From Isochrysis galbana (lineage: Eukaryota > Haptophyta > Isochrysidales > Isochrysidaceae), in contig CM030937.1 in assembly GCA_018136815.1 (NCBI GenBank), positions 3,966,226 to 4,030,225 of the forward strand: a DNA stretch of 64,000 nt. Reading direction: 5' to 3'. The notes under the pieces were generated by a model, which saw nothing but the letters and a program-made list of their open reading frames with translations, did not search any database and was not told the origin of the DNA. This document shows positions 19,048 through 30,332 of the stretch, one piece after another. Positions within the stretch are counted from its first letter, which is position 1. Every line of letters starts with the position of its first letter. A program made the position numbers and the translations under genes.

Positions 19048-21641
19048 CTACGCTAGAGGTAGATGAAGCTCACTCTTGCTTGATGCCTGCTGCATTGCCC
19101 ACAGCTGCGCATACTCGCCCCTCTTTGCAAGCAGGGTTAAATGAGTGCCAGTTTCTATGACGCATCCGGCACGCAAGACTATGATTTGATCCGCATCAAT
19201 GACTGTAGAGAGACGATGTGCGATCATAATGCATGTGCGTTGTCTGCCGGGCTCACGCGAAATAGAACGAAGGGCTGCGAAGATCTCCGCCTCCGTGACC
19301 GTATCGACTGCACTTGTCGCCTCGTCGCACAAGAGAATGGGCGCGTCTTTCAAGAGAGCACGTGCAATGGCTATGCGTTGCTTCTCACCGCCTGAAAGCT
19401 TCAGCCCACGTTCACCGACGAGAGTATCGTAAAACTTTGGCATGCGCATTATGGATTCATGAATCCTTGCACGTTGAGCAGCAAGCTCAATCGCCGATTG
19501 CGGCGCACCTACTCTGCCGTAGCCTATATTATATGCAACTGCCATGAGAGCATTGGAAAAGTTTGTGAGATCGGTTACTAAGCATGTGGCTGATGGGGTT
19601 ACGCCAAGTACACTGCTCTCCATTCAATGGCTGCTTGGGCTGTGATGAGGTCGATGCCAGTGCAGACTGCAATCCACACATGCACAATAAGCGGCGTGCG
19701 CACCAGAGTCATTGAAGAGAACAACATCTTGTGGGATGACCCCAATAGCTGCGCGCAATGACTCCAGGTCCACATGCCGAACATCTGTGCCATCAATTCG
19801 CACGGCCCCAGTATTGACATCGAAAAACCGGAAAATCAAGCGCAAAATGGTCGATTTACCGGAGCCTGAAGCGCCGACGATGGCGCAGGTCTGCCCTGGC
19901 TCAACTGTGAATGAAATGTCGTGCAACAACTCATGCTTTGGGGTGTACCCAAAAGTTACCTTATCAAATTCAACCTTTCCGCGTAGAAGTTTATCGAGTT
20001 GCGGGGCGTTGGACGGTGAATAAACAGACCCACGAGCTTCGAGTAGTTTGGTCAACGCATTCATGTCAACTGTTGCCTGGCGCACCATGTTGTAAACGGA
20101 GCCCAGGATGTTTAGGGGTAGAGTCAGCTGAAAGATGAGGCCGTGCACCATAACAACATCTCCAACGGTCATGTTTCCAGCAATCACCTATTGAAAACCG
20201 CATCGGGCGTGCGCTAAGCGACTCAAGTGGGGAAGCGGGGACTCAAACAGAAAGCTGTACCGGCTTCTATCATAGGCGAAAAAGGGAAAGGCAAGGGTCG
20301 GAACGTGGAGTGGATCATCTCAAGATCACGAGTGAAATGCATGAGAAGGATGTAAGCAAGAGCACAAGCATCATAGTGCGTTCGATCAAAAGAGACGCGG
20401 ATCCCTCTCCGGCTCAAGTTTTCGCCCACACGAATATTTGCTGGCAGGCAAGAAAATATTTTTCATTGTCACAGAGTGCAAGAGGGAGTACCCAAACAGC
20501 TGGAAGCATTATAATAAGTCTTCTGCCTACTGCATACCTCGGTTGCTGCAAGTAACAGTGAAGCGGAGACGCCTGCCGAGAAAATGACGGACTGCCCGAA
20601 ATTGAGGGCGGCAAGCGAAAGCGCTGTATTCAAGGAGGCGTGCTGATACGCTGTTGCGGCGGCGTCGAATCGCTCGCTTTCGGATTTCACCGCGCCAAAA
20701 AAGTGGACCGTTTCATAATTGAGAAGAGAGTCTGTGAACCGATGATTCATCTGGGTTTCCGCCTGATTCTGCTGGCGTCGGATGATGGTGCGCCAACGAG
20801 TAACTCCGAAGGTATAGACGGAATACAGAGTGATCGTGCCGAGCGTCACTACTGAGAAGGCTGCGCCATATTTATAGGCCAACAACGCAGACACAACGGA
20901 TACCTCAATCGCTGTGGGAATGACATGCAATACAGACATTGACAGGACCGTCCCGACTGCTTTTGTTCCTCGTTCGACGGTCCTAGTGAGCGCGCCGGTC
21001 TGTCTGTCAAGGTGAAATTTCAAATCGAGGGACATCAGGTGATTGAAAGTCCGGAGCGAGATTTTTCGGATAGCGTCCTCTGCGACATATGAGAAAAGGG
21101 CATTTCGTAGTTGGCTCATGCCATCTGCAGCAATTCGGGTTGCGCCGTATGCGACCATGAGTGCCGGGGGTGTAAGGCCTGCCGCAACTAAATACCCACT
21201 TGCCGACGGGTCGGACCCGCCTGCTATAGCCACAGCCGCCAGGGGTTCTGACAGTCCGTCAATTGCATGCTTAAGGAGGAAAGGTACTTGGATTGTTGCA
21301 GCTTTGCCTCCTATCATCAGCAAGAAGGCTGCGCCGATTCGTTGCCGGACCCAAACATCACCTGGCTCCCACAACAGCGCCCATGCACTTTTTAAGGCAG
21401 CCAAGGATTCAGACGCGTCGCTTCCTGTCGCTTCATTTTCGCGCTCTCTGCTTTGACCGCCTTCTCCCTGGCTTCTGATGACTGGCCGATCACCGGAGGC
21501 GGCCGTAGAGGGCGTACAGAGACTCCGACGCAGAATAGTATCGTGAACTCTTGCTGGCACACCAGCTCTTGAGCAGCGGCCCCATCCCCTCCCTGTAGCT
21601 GTGCCCCCGCCAAGCGCGAGGTGCAGGGCAGCGACGCGCAT
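19048..21641 (-). CDS. Half ABC transporter, ATM1/ABCB7 type (mitochondrial)
   Basis: Complement of join 19048..19538, 19704..20187, 20538..21641. Introns of 165 nt (phase 1) and 350 nt (phase 0) are GT-AG; splicing restores [13 protein letters not shown] and [17 protein letters not shown]. Product about 692 residues. The start at 21641 opens an Arg/Ala-rich leader ([12 protein letters not shown]...[13 protein letters not shown]) suited to mitochondrial import; the frame is open further upstream without support. A six-helix membrane domain is followed by Walker [10 protein letters not shown] (~473), the Q-loop, signature LSGGEKQR (~580), Walker [13 protein letters not shown] (~600) and the His switch IAHRLSTV. 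Family members sit in the inner mitochondrial membrane and export a glutathione/sulfur compound for cytosolic Fe-S cluster assembly. The match to this subfamily ([30 protein letters not shown]) is strong. Confidence 0.93.
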
Positions 21642-22819
21642 CGTCGATCGATCTCTCACACGACCGACCGACGGAGTGCCTTTAAGTGGTTCAGTAGAAT
21701 TTATACGTGCGGACGTGCGGCGGGTGCGCGGCGGATGCGCGGGCTCCGTCAGCGAGGCTCTCCCTGGTTGGGGGAGGCCAGGGGCATGTACGGGATGCAT
21801 GTGTTCGGCGACCCGCTGGGCACCCACCCAGTGGAGCTGGGTGGACTCGCGGTCGCCGCTGCGGCGGCGTCAGAGGCTCCGCCTGACTCGCCGTGCGTGG
21901 TGCGTGGTGCATGTAGCAGGTAGCAAGTAAAGCGTGGCGAGAATTCCACTTTGTCTTTGTCTGCTCTTCTGTCTTCTGTGCCCGCGGTGCGACCCTGAGC
22001 ACGACGATCAGACGGCAGTACTAGTAGCACAGAAACTTGCGAAAGGCCGGATACCAGTTTGCATGCGCGACTGGCTTACTGGCGTGCCTCTCGATGCAGA
22101 CGGCCAGCTGTGGGCTGTGGGCTGTGGGACGTGGGACTGGATGTGTGCCACCCTCAAGACCCTGCGTGCCCCCTACCAGTGGCCCCCCACACTGCTCGCG
22201 AGAGGTGTGGGCTCACCATGCCCACTACCTCCAGGCCATTCTTCGGCCGATCGCGGGCGATTGCCCTTCGCGGAAGCTCCGCGTTTCTTATAGTGATGCG
22301 CCCCTTATTCATTTCTCTGATTCCCTCCCGTGGGCGACCGTGTCATTCTCCCAAAATAGCCCGCCACGCCCGGGGGAAGGGAGGGGGGTCACTCACCGAC
22401 GCCATTGCCTTTCGTGGGGCGGGAGGGGGTTCGTGGGGGGGGGGGACGGTTGCCGGGGCAGGTAGGGGGGGACCCTGCGGAATCCCTATCCCTGGACACC
22501 CAGGGGAGGTGGAGGTGGAAATTAGTGGTTAAAAAGAGTGAGTGACCGGGCTACTTATTAATAGGTTTGGCGCCCACAGCTATCTAGATAGATACAAATA
22601 GTGGCCTAACGCTATTCACAGTCTAAATTCATACACGCGCTATGCCGTTCTGCCTTGCTTTGGATAAAAATCCCCCTGCCACGAGTGCACCAAATCACCT
22701 AGTCACAAAGCTGTTCACAAAAGTTGATATGAAGCAGCAGGAAGATTGGTTACCACTAAGACGCCTCTGTGGTATTGAAGCATGTCCCACGACCGAGAAT
22801 TCAGAGTCGCACACCATCC
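21642..22819. other. Intergenic, no supported gene
   Basis: The ATM1 promoter side, then G-rich low-complexity sequence at 22370-22520. 22500-22555 (GGTTAAAAAGAGTGAGTGACCGGGC) is also present at about 2825-2860. No coding region recognised. Confidence 0.45.
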
Positions 22820-23389
22820 TCATTTCATGGCTATTGCCTGCTCATCAACACGACCTTCTCTGCAGTAAGTAGGTGGCGCAAACCATGATGAATTTGGGAC
22901 GGCAAGGCCAGGCGCCCAATAGATTGTGTCGAAGTGAGCTTTCATGGCATGAAAATACCAACGAATTGGTTGGCATGTTTCAATGTCGGCAAAGTAGTCG
23001 ATGAAGTCCACTTTGGTCCAGCCCAGCACCTTATGGCCATTCACAACGTGCAGTCCCAAAGCAGTTGCATTCGCCAGCCAATTGGGACGCAAGATGCCCA
23101 CAGGGAACTCCATGGGTCTGCAGCTGTGACGGCTTGGCGTGATGTAGTACGATTTGTGTGAGTCTAGTTCCAGATCCCAGAGCTCGTCTGAGATGTTCGA
23201 ATCTGGGAAAATCTGTATCAGATTGGCTCCACGGTCCGCATCATAGTATGTGACAGTGGTTGCCAGGCCGACCTTTGAGCCCACATCAGGTATGCGTCGC
23301 TGCACCAGTGTGAAACGTCGTGGCCAAACCGGTGGCGCTGGCCCGCACACTCCGAGCTGAGACACGACCAGAAGAGCGATGGCACTCAT
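22820..23389 (-). CDS. Secreted protein of the plant At4g14100-like family
   Basis: Single exon, 189 residues from the ATG at 23389, which opens a signal peptide (MSAIALLVVSQLGVCG); an upstream in-frame ATG at 23440 is an alternative. Features shared with the plant family, as recalled: a WPRRFTLVQ-like start, LIQIFPD, the LWDLELD segment, the Cys in HSCRPMEFPVGILRPNWL, then GWTKVDFIDYFADIETCQPIRWYF and a final Cys in FAPPTYC. Two Cys in conserved places suggest a disulfide in a lumenal or extracellular domain. Plant members are often labelled as glycosyl-transferring without experimental support, so no reaction is assigned. The ~45 codons upstream of 23389 are probably not translated. Confidence 0.72.
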   Translation of the reverse strand: MSAIALLVVSQLGVCGPAPPVWPRRFTLVQRRIPDVGSKVGLATTVTYYDADRGANLIQIFPDSNISDELWDLELDSHKSYYITPSRHSCRPMEFPVGILRPNWLANATALGLHVVNGHKVLGWTKVDFIDYFADIETCQPIRWYFHAMKAHFDTIYWAPGLAVPNSSWFAPPTYCREGRVDEQAIAMK

Positions 23390-23967
23390 GAAGAGTGCCC
23401 TCAGGCCCCATTCAGTAATAAACCAATTCGTAACACACATGCAAGGTGTGTACTCCTTCAGATTTTTTTTTCGTAACACATGCCACCATGCCACCCACCC
23501 CCTCTTGCTGGTATTGAAGTCCCCCACAACTACCCAACTGGCATAAGAGGGTGCAACCTCAGGTTTGGTTGTTTTTTTCGCAAGTGCCCCGCATATGGAC
23601 GGTATAAGTTCTACTTAAAGGATCCCCTTATTAAGGTACAAACGGATTGAGTTTGTGGTGATTAACATGAACACTCCCCTTCTGGATTGTTTAAGTGCTT
23701 TTTTTATTTAAAGGGAACCTCGAGTTGCACCCTCTTAAGCACCCTAGATGGGAAATACTACTACTACTAAGTGTAAGTGTTAACCGTTTTTGGCCTCGGG
23801 CCAAATACATATGTACATGTACTTCGCTGTATGCTGTATTCAGAAAAGCAGGCGTTAGTTTAGCGATAGTGAACCGCGACGGAGTAGCTAAGGGCGCAGT
23901 GTACCGGAAAAAACAGGAAGCACTCCCCCGAGAGGGGGGGGGGGGCTATTCTCCATCGCACGCGTAA
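23390..23967. other. Intergenic, nothing recognised
   Basis: A/T-richer than its surroundings, with T runs at 23464 and 23698. No element boundary or gene could be supported. Confidence 0.4.
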
Positions 23968-24661
23968 AAACTATTGTTATAGTTTCAGCGATGGATCGCG
24001 CCCGACCGCTCCCCTCCTCCAGCCCCCCGCAGTCACAACGCCCCAACGGGGCCGACCCAAGCCCAAGCCCAAGCCGCCGGAGCCGAAGCGCTCACAGGCC
24101 TCTGCCCCCGCCGACCACGACGTCGACATGGCCCCGCCGCCCTCGCCTCCCATACAGCCACAGAAGCAGGGAACGGGCACAGACAGGCAAAGTCCTGTTC
24201 CCTACAGACCAACAGACCCAGCCAGTCCCAGGCTCTCTCGCCCAGCCCCGCCGAACCGCCACCCATTCAAGGCCCCCCCATGGGGAGTGGCGGAGTGGCA
24301 GCTCTACTGCCACCCCCTTGGCGGCAACTCCTACCATCAGTGCACCCCCAAACTATCAGTAAAACTGATAGGGTTCATGGGGGCCGCGTTACCCCTCTCG
24401 ACGGCCCCACGCTCGTCGCAACGGACAACCTTGCCAACATGCGCGTCGGCTCCCTCCGCTCCGCCCCGAGTCGCGCCCGCCACTTCATGCGTCGCTACCA
24501 CACACACCCTTCTTCAACGAGTAGCGGCCAACGAAGTAGCCCTCCGCCACGTCAACACTGAACACATGGCCGCCGACTTCCTCACGAAATGGCTTCCGAA
24601 GCGCAAACTCGAGGCCTGCGTCCGCTACGCCACCAATGCTTGGGTTCATGCTGCCGCCTGA
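23968..24661 (+). mobile_element. Retroposon 5' hairpins next to a Copia fragment
   Basis: Two copies of the 5' cassette: AACTAT-TGTT-ATAGTT followed by ATGGATCGC at 23968-24000, and CTATCAGT-AAA-ACTGATAG followed by GGTTC and ATGGGGGCC near 24353-24385. The second cassette is directly followed by a Ty1/copia RNase H relic (24400-24661), as if an unrelated transcript had been joined behind a retroposon 5' end. Confidence 0.5.
24400..24661 (+). pseudogene. Ty1/copia RNase H relic
   Basis: DGPTLVATDNLANM...SRARHFMRRY is followed, after one frameshift near 24500, by LLQRVAANEVALRHVNTEHMAADFLTKWLPKRKLEACV to a TGA at 24661. This is the characteristic end of copia polyproteins: the conserved His/Arg patch, then the AADFLTK-LP motif. 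No other copia domain and no LTRs are seen. Dead fragment. Confidence 0.75.
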
Positions 24662-24699
24662 GCCCCGCTCCACACCTCCCTTTTCCACGTCTCTCACAC

Positions 24700-25451
24700 C
24701 GCTCGCCCCGTTGCCGGTTCTCGCAGTGGGGGGGGTGTCGTGGATAAAGGGAGCCTCTCCGCGCCGCACGCTCTACCCTTAGAGCGCGCTCCCTTTCGCG
24801 CCCTGTCTCCCCTCCCCTTCCGCCGCGCGTTCTATCTTTAGAGCGTGTCTCCCCAACACTCCGTACCTCTCCTCTCCTCCCGCCCCGAGTTCCCGCGCAC
24901 GCAACTCACAGCCGGGATTCCTTCCTTCCGTTCCCTCGTATCCTCCCGACGTTCCCTTGTTTCCTTGGCCAGAGAGGACCGGAGAGTCCCCGCGCCTCGC
25001 CGCCTCCCACAGTCCCTCCAGCGCCCGCCCCCTCCCCGCTCCATTAGTTTTCCCTCTGTTCCTATAGTTTTCCCGAGAGTGCTCCCATCGTCCCGTGTTC
25101 TTTTCTCCCTCTTCTTGCCTGCTTCCCGCGACATCGCTAGGACGCCCCGTTCACCCGTTCGTGCCCCCGTTCTGTCTCCCCATCTGCCCCTGTTCGTCAT
25201 GCCCGGCCATGGCTCGCCCGTGCCGTCCCGTGTGCTCCCGTCCCGTGCCGCCTCCGGTCGCTCGTCCCGTCCCTCTCGTCCCGCGATTCATACATCCCAT
25301 GTTACAGACCCACAACCACAACCTCACACAGATTCACCACAGCCACTCCACAGCCCACCACAATAACAATAGTTTTTTGAAGGCTGGAAACTTGAAGACG
25401 TTAGCTGCCGTCACCGTCGGGTCGTTCATTTTGCGAACGAAGGCGTCGGTC
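24700..25451. other. Pyrimidine-rich intergenic region
   Basis: C/T-biased, with two similar blocks ending CTTAGAGCGCGCTCCC and CTTTAGAGCGTGTCTCC (about 24775 and 24838). The open frames reflect the bias. No gene. Confidence 0.4.
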
Positions 25452-25590
25452 CTAGTAGTGCACGGGGGGAGCCGCCTGATGGCGGGGGGAGAAGGGCCGG
25501 GGGAGTGGGGGTGTAGAAAGCTATGCTACGGCTGTAGGTAGTGGTTCCATTCGCCGCGAGTGCAGTAAGAATATTATGAAGTGTTTTTTT
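25452..25590 (+). mobile_element. Truncated retroposon (3' module B)
   Basis: CTAGTAGTGCACGGGGGGAG, CCGCC-TGAT-GGCGG hairpin, GGTTCCATTCGCCGCGAGTG and AAGAATATTATGAAG, as at 15200-15345 and 30333-30475. Confidence 0.65.
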
Positions 25591-25935
25591 AGAAGTGCTA
25601 GATAGTGCCGTGTCGGATCTAGGTGTAAGCCCCGACTATTCCAACTATTTCTTTACGTTGCGCATGCTTACGAATTGGTTGGCACACAAGCAATACGCGA
25701 CGGTATTTGACATGTTCAATTAGTGCTATTGGAGATCTTCTGCCTGCATTTAGTTTCTGGACATGCGCCCAAGCATTGTCGCCATGAGATGTCTCTTTGA
25801 GCTGATTTCCGATGCTGCAAATGACGTTGAGGTGTCGGTGTGCGAGCAGCAAATAGCCGTGTTTTGGTGATTGGGTATTTGTTCACCCTGTGCCATTGTT
25901 TGACCTGCAATGGTGTCCGAGATTTCTTATGCCGA

Positions 25936-27937
25936 TTAAGGGTTGATCGGGATCAGGGTAGCGCGTTTGGGCCTTTTCTTCACTTGCAGCCCATCAGGAT
26001 GAGTCATTCCAGCTGCCACGATATGAGAAGGTGCCAGCGACCTCGGATCCACAAGAGTATCCAACTCGGACGCAGTCTTGGCTCCCATGCGTGTTGGAGA
26101 ACCGTTTGGAATGCTTGAGGTAGGCGTGCAAGCGCCGGCTGCCTTGGTCCCATCGCTCATCAGAGTGTCACTCTCACGTGTGCCAAATTGCTCGGCAGTC
26201 GTGACACTTATAGCTTCCTTAGCCAGCTTGCTCCCTCCATTCACTTTGTCATGCGAGGGATCATTACCAATGAGATCTCCTGAAATACAGTGTTGAACCT
26301 GTGCTTGTGTTACCGATTTCATGCACTGCGGTAAAGTCTCAGGAGCTAGTGGTGACCCCAATTGTTCTTCATCCAGTTTCAAGATGGTACAGTAGCCATC
26401 AGCTGAGGAAACAACGAGTCCTCGTGCATCAGGCAACCACGCTAAATCCGTGAGAGCGGCGTAGTGGAGTGAGCTTGCAAGTAGCAGAGGAGTGCTATGC
26501 TGCGAGTCATAAAGGATGATAGAATCCAGGGTGGCAACAGCCCATATGATGCGGTACGAGAGGGGCAGCCATGAATGTGCAGGCGTTGTGTTTGCCAAGG
26601 GGGCATCGTGGCGTGTGCCATTGGACGGCTCTCCTGTAGAGGTTGTACATGGTGGGCGAAGTTCGAAGAGCATCGGGCAGCAGCGTACAGCTACCACAGC
26701 CTTAGTTGGCCCAGGCAGGAATGCGCATGGAGTCGAAAGATCGGCGCGCGCAAATACGAGTGTGGCTGGTGTGAGCTGCCCGTTAGCGTTGTCCACATGT
26801 TGGCCGCATGGGAGCAATAGGAATGAGCCATCCGGAGACCACGCAGGGCGACGAAAGAAGGATGGCACAGCATCATCCAGAAAAAGCCGTACGTCTCGGT
26901 CCTTTGCACGCGGCATCTCGTGCGACAAGCAAGGGACAGTTTTCTCCGTGCTATTCGCAGGATGGTCAGTGGCCCTTGGAGCTCTGATTTTCAGATCAGT
27001 GGACGGCACATCGCCAACATTCTCACCAATATTTGCCATCTCAAGGATGTCAGCAGGGTCAAGGCCAGTATACCGCGTTTTCGAGATGGCGGAAGTACAG
27101 GTAAAGTCACGCGGTCCGCCCTTGCGCGAATGGTTAGAATAGATGCGAGCAGAACGATCGCATGAAACAGAGACAACGAGCTCACCACGAGGGTCCCAAG
27201 CGACACCTTGCACGTAGTGCTCATGATCTCTAATTGTTTGCTGCACTCGTCCCTTGCTCACATTCCAGACAATGCATGAGCCATCAACACCGCCAGAAAT
27301 GAGACCCTGCACAAGACAATGAGAGAGCGGCACGATGTGAGTCAGGCTTGTTGTAGTGGTTCTTTTGGCCTTGGGGCACGTGAGCTGGTGGCTCAAGATG
27401 ATTGGGGAGGATATGTGCTGCGATTTTTATACCTGCCCGTCTGGTGACCATGACAGATCGTAAATATCCGCGCAGTGGCCCCGCAACACGCAAACTGGCC
27501 CCCACGTGCAATCACTGTGTGAAATGGTTGTTCCAAATGTAGACGAGCGCACGCCCTTGTCCTTCCATAGGATGATAGAGGTGTCATCCGATGCGGAGGC
27601 AAGCGTCTCGCCATTGGGTGAAAAGCGAACGGCGTTGACCGGCTACAAAGAGAGGAGTGGGAATGCGTTAAGAAGTGTATGCGAAGCCAGCATGCGACAA
27701 CTCAGCTGCGCAGCTCGAAGGCCTCGCGATAGAGACAGTTCGGCACACCTTAGAGTGGCCGTTGAGCTCTTGTTGGAAGAGGATCTGAGAGTTTTCGTCG
27801 GGCTGGACCTTGACCTTCCAAAGGCGCACCTCGTTGTCATTTCCGGCGGAGGCGACGAGCCCCGTACACGACACATCAACACCGAGCACGGGCTCGCGCC
27901 CATGCCACGAAATCTGTGGCGTCTCTGCCCGCGCCAT
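25936..27937 (-). CDS. Chromatin assembly factor 1, p60/FAS2-type WD40 subunit
   Basis: Complement of join 25936..27306, 27433..27642, 27749..27937. Both introns (126 and 106 nt) are GT-AG on codon boundaries; 589 residues. Exon 1 (MARAETPQISWHGREPVLGVD) begins the first WD repeat, with GNDNEVRLWKV. Exon 2 gives NAVRFSPNGETLASASDDTSIILWK and LRGHCADIYDLSWSPDGQ. Exon 3 gives LISGGVDGSCIVWNV, VQGVAWDPRGELVVSVSCDRSARIY, then DRDVRLFLDDAVPSFFRRPAWSPDGSFLLLPCG, the most diagnostic stretch for the CHAF1B/FAS2/Cac2 family. A polar tail of ~130 residues ends in KKRPKRATLIP, similar to the Asf1-binding B-domain of this family (inference). CAF-1 deposits H3-H4 behind replication forks. Product is presumably nuclear. 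Confidence 0.9.
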
Positions 27938-28151
27938 GGCGTTGTGCGCAGGGCAGCCAAGGCGGGGTGAGTGAGTGCGAGGTCTCGCGCCCGAGCCAAA
28001 AGCGCGGGAAGGGTCTGTCCCCCTCCCTCACCCGCCACTGGCCTCTACAAAATATGAAGTAGAGCTCTAGCTCTAGTTGATTTTTTACTAGTACTAGAGG
28101 CATGAGCTTCGTAGAACGGCCCGCTTCGTGAAGCGGCCCGCGACTTTCCCC

Positions 28152-28505
28152 ATGGCTCCCACGGCCAAGCCCAAACCTCCCTCGCGCCCAGAGATGGCCA
28201 AAGCGCACTACAATGTCCAGGCGCGCGATGCCCGCGCCCTCGAGCGAGCACGCGCGCTCGAGGAGGTCCAAAAGGCAAAAGGCGGTGGCCTACTGCGGAA
28301 CTGCCGCAAGCACAGCGTCGGCGCCAAAGCCGCCGTTGCTACGGGACTGTTCCCTCTGGCAACACGGCACAAGGTAACCACCGCGCTTGCAAAGGCGGCG
28401 CAGGGAAAAGCAACAGCGGGAGGCTCCAACCTACAGATCCTCACCAACAACGAGCGGCTGGAACTGGAACTTGCTCAGTGGTCAGTGGATCCTGTCCCGT
28501 GCTGA
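28152..28505 (+). CDS. Short ORF, possibly the N-terminus of a transposase relic
   Basis: 117 residues, highly basic and Ala-rich (KPKPPSRPEMAKAHYNVQARD, VTTALAKAAQGKA), ending with ILTNNERLELELAQW. That last stretch resembles the start of the second helix-turn-helix of CENP-B/pogo-like transposases, but the match is short. No catalytic domain follows; the sequence runs into G-rich repeats. Not recognised with confidence and probably dead. Confidence 0.3.
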   Translation: MAPTAKPKPPSRPEMAKAHYNVQARDARALERARALEEVQKAKGGGLLRNCRKHSVGAKAAVATGLFPLATRHKVTTALAKAAQGKATAGGSNLQILTNNERLELELAQWSVDPVPC

Positions 28506-29015
28506 CTCCCACGAGCCACGAGCCCCAAAACAGACGGGGGGAGCGATCCCTTGCAGTCGTCCCGTTGAGAATGAAAGGCCCTTAGGGCAAGCCAGCCTGC
28601 CCGAGCAGTCCTCCGCAGAATAAGCGACGGCGCCCGGGGACCGGGGACCGGGGAACCTTACTTCGAGATTCGAGAGGGCTCCCCTGAGCGAACTTACGCC
28701 GCTCCCTCCGCTCTTCCACCTATCGCCAGCCCCTCACTCCGCCCGTTTACTAAAGTAAACGGGGCGCGGTTATCGTCGAATCCCCGGTTCGGGGACCGAC
28801 GAGTTCCGCACTCCTACACTCCACTTTCTCTTCGCCCTCTCTTGCGGCGCGTGCCCATGGCGCGCGCCTCGACCTGCTCTCAGGGGTCCTGAGGGGGCTC
28901 CTAGATAGAGGGCCAGCAGGGCAGCTCTGGGGGCGGTGGAGGCTGGGGCTCAGCCCCTGGCCTCTCTTGCCTCTCCCTCGCGTGCCTCGCTGGCCTTGGG
29001 CCTTGGGCGCCCTCC

Positions 29016-29031
29016 TCAGTCTCCTGTCTGC
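29016..29031 (+). repeat. Target-site duplication, left copy
   Basis: TCAGTCTCCTGTCTGC, identical to 29784-29799, flanks the retroposon 29032-29783. Confidence 0.88.
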
Positions 29032-29783
29032 GAACTAAGTTTATACTTGGTTGCCCCATGGGGGGGCACGAGCCCCCCCCTCTCTCCACTCCTCCCCTGC
29101 CATGGGGGAGGAACCACCCATGCTCCTGGCACGCCTGATGGCTTGCCAGGAGCAGAATGCCCTGCTGACCCACTCTCTCACTGGCAGGCTTGCCTGCCTC
29201 GCGCGTCCTGGCCTGTCGTGGCCAGCCCATCGCTCCAACCCCCCCTCCCCCCTGTTCGACAGGCAGACAGGTGCAGATTGGGGACCCCTGAGGCACAGGA
29301 GCGCCAGCGAGGGAGAGGCAGGGGAGACCAGGGCCCAGCCCCAGCCTCTTCTGCCCCCTGAGCTGGCCTCCAGAGGCCTCCAGGGGTCGCCAGGGGCAGC
29401 TGCAGGCCTGTCGCAGGCGCGCCATCGCGCGTGCCTGCAGGAGAGGAGAGAGAGAGCGCGGAGAAGGGGGAGGGCGGAGCGAGAGCTCCGCTCACCGGAA
29501 AATAGGTAAGTCCCGCACCTGTTTACAGGATAAGTCGGGACCGAGGCCGCCGCCAGCCCGGTAGGCGTAGGAGGAAGGGGGGAACGGATCGCCGGGGGGG
29601 GGCGCGGGCCACCGACCATATCTAAGCCCTTTTCCCCTATCCCCCTAGTAGTGCACGGGGGGAGTCGCCTGATGGCGGGGGGGAAAGGGCCGGCGGATTG
29701 GGGGTGTAGAAAGTTTCCTACGTGAGTAGAAAGTAGAGGCTGCACGGTCGCGTGTGCGGTGAGACTATTAAGAAATTAATTAA
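29032..29783 (+). mobile_element. Retroposon, 752 bp, complete, with 16-bp target-site duplication
   Basis: Begins (G)AACTAAGT-TTAT-ACTTGGTT, then GCCCC, then ATGGGGGGGCACGAGCC, whose G and C runs form the second hairpin. Further self-pairing blocks follow (CTCCTCCCC with TGGGGGAGGA; CTCCTGGCA with TGCCAGGAG). The 3' third is module B and the end is A/T-rich (ATTAAGAAATTAATTAA). No open frame of plausible composition. Length equals that of the copy at 47247-47997. Hallmarks of LINE-driven retroposition; it must borrow its enzymes. Confidence 0.85.
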
Positions 29784-29799
29784 TCAGTCTCCTGTCTGC
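29784..29799 (+). repeat. Target-site duplication, right copy
   Basis: TCAGTCTCCTGTCTGC, see 29016-29031. Confidence 0.88.
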
Positions 29800-30044
29800 C
29801 TGGTGACCAGGAGGGGGGGGAAGGTCAGTACGAGTACGAGTGCAGGCCCATGTGGGCCAAGGAGTGCGCCTCCTGACCCGCGCCCACTGGGGGTCTGGGT
29901 CAGGATGGTGATTGCTCAGCTCATGCCAGCAGGCAGAGTCTGAGGGTGACCGACAGGCCCCCCGGAGCCGGAGGGGAATTGAGAAGCCTGAGAGGGAGAG
30001 CACGAGGCGCACCCCCCATGTGAACTAAGTATAAACTTAGTTGA

Positions 30045-30140
30045 TTACTTGTTCCTAGACAATTAACGATCGCATTGACAAATACAACTTTGGCAATGAC
30101 AATGTAGCTGGGTTTATGGTCTTTGGCTGGGGTTTATGAT
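30045..30140 (-). repeat. Dispersed repeat shared with the window's right end
   Basis: Reverse complement of 63835-63950 with few differences (ACATTGTCATTGCCAA, TATTTGTCAATGCGAT, TTAATTGTCTA, GAACAAGTAAT). At 63950 the sequence continues without a retroposon, so that copy shows the uninserted state next to the hairpin at 30024. Confidence 0.6.
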
Positions 30141-30332
30141 CTCCGGCTGACGAGGCTCGTTGAAGGAGGGAAACGGGAGAGGAGGGAAACTCTGCCTTGC
30201 CCCTAGCTAGAGAAGCCCCCCCCCGGTATCTGAGTTTCCCACTGAGTTTCACTGAGTTTCTTCCATGGCCAAAAACATACTGTGTTGACTGTGTTGGGAG
30301 AGTGAACCCGCTGAGTTTCACATGTAGGCCCC

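Larger units (their letters stand above)
28660..30045 (-). mobile_element. Outer retroposon, interrupted by a second copy
   Basis: Minus-strand element whose 5' hairpin (AACTAAGTTTATACTTAGTT) is at 30024-30043, followed on that strand by CACATGGGGG. Its body (TGTCTGCCTGGTGACCAG at 29793-29810 and the CAGCTCTGGGGGCGGTGGAGG block at 28920) is split by the insertion at 29032-29783 and becomes continuous when that is removed. Left limit is approximate. Confidence 0.65.
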
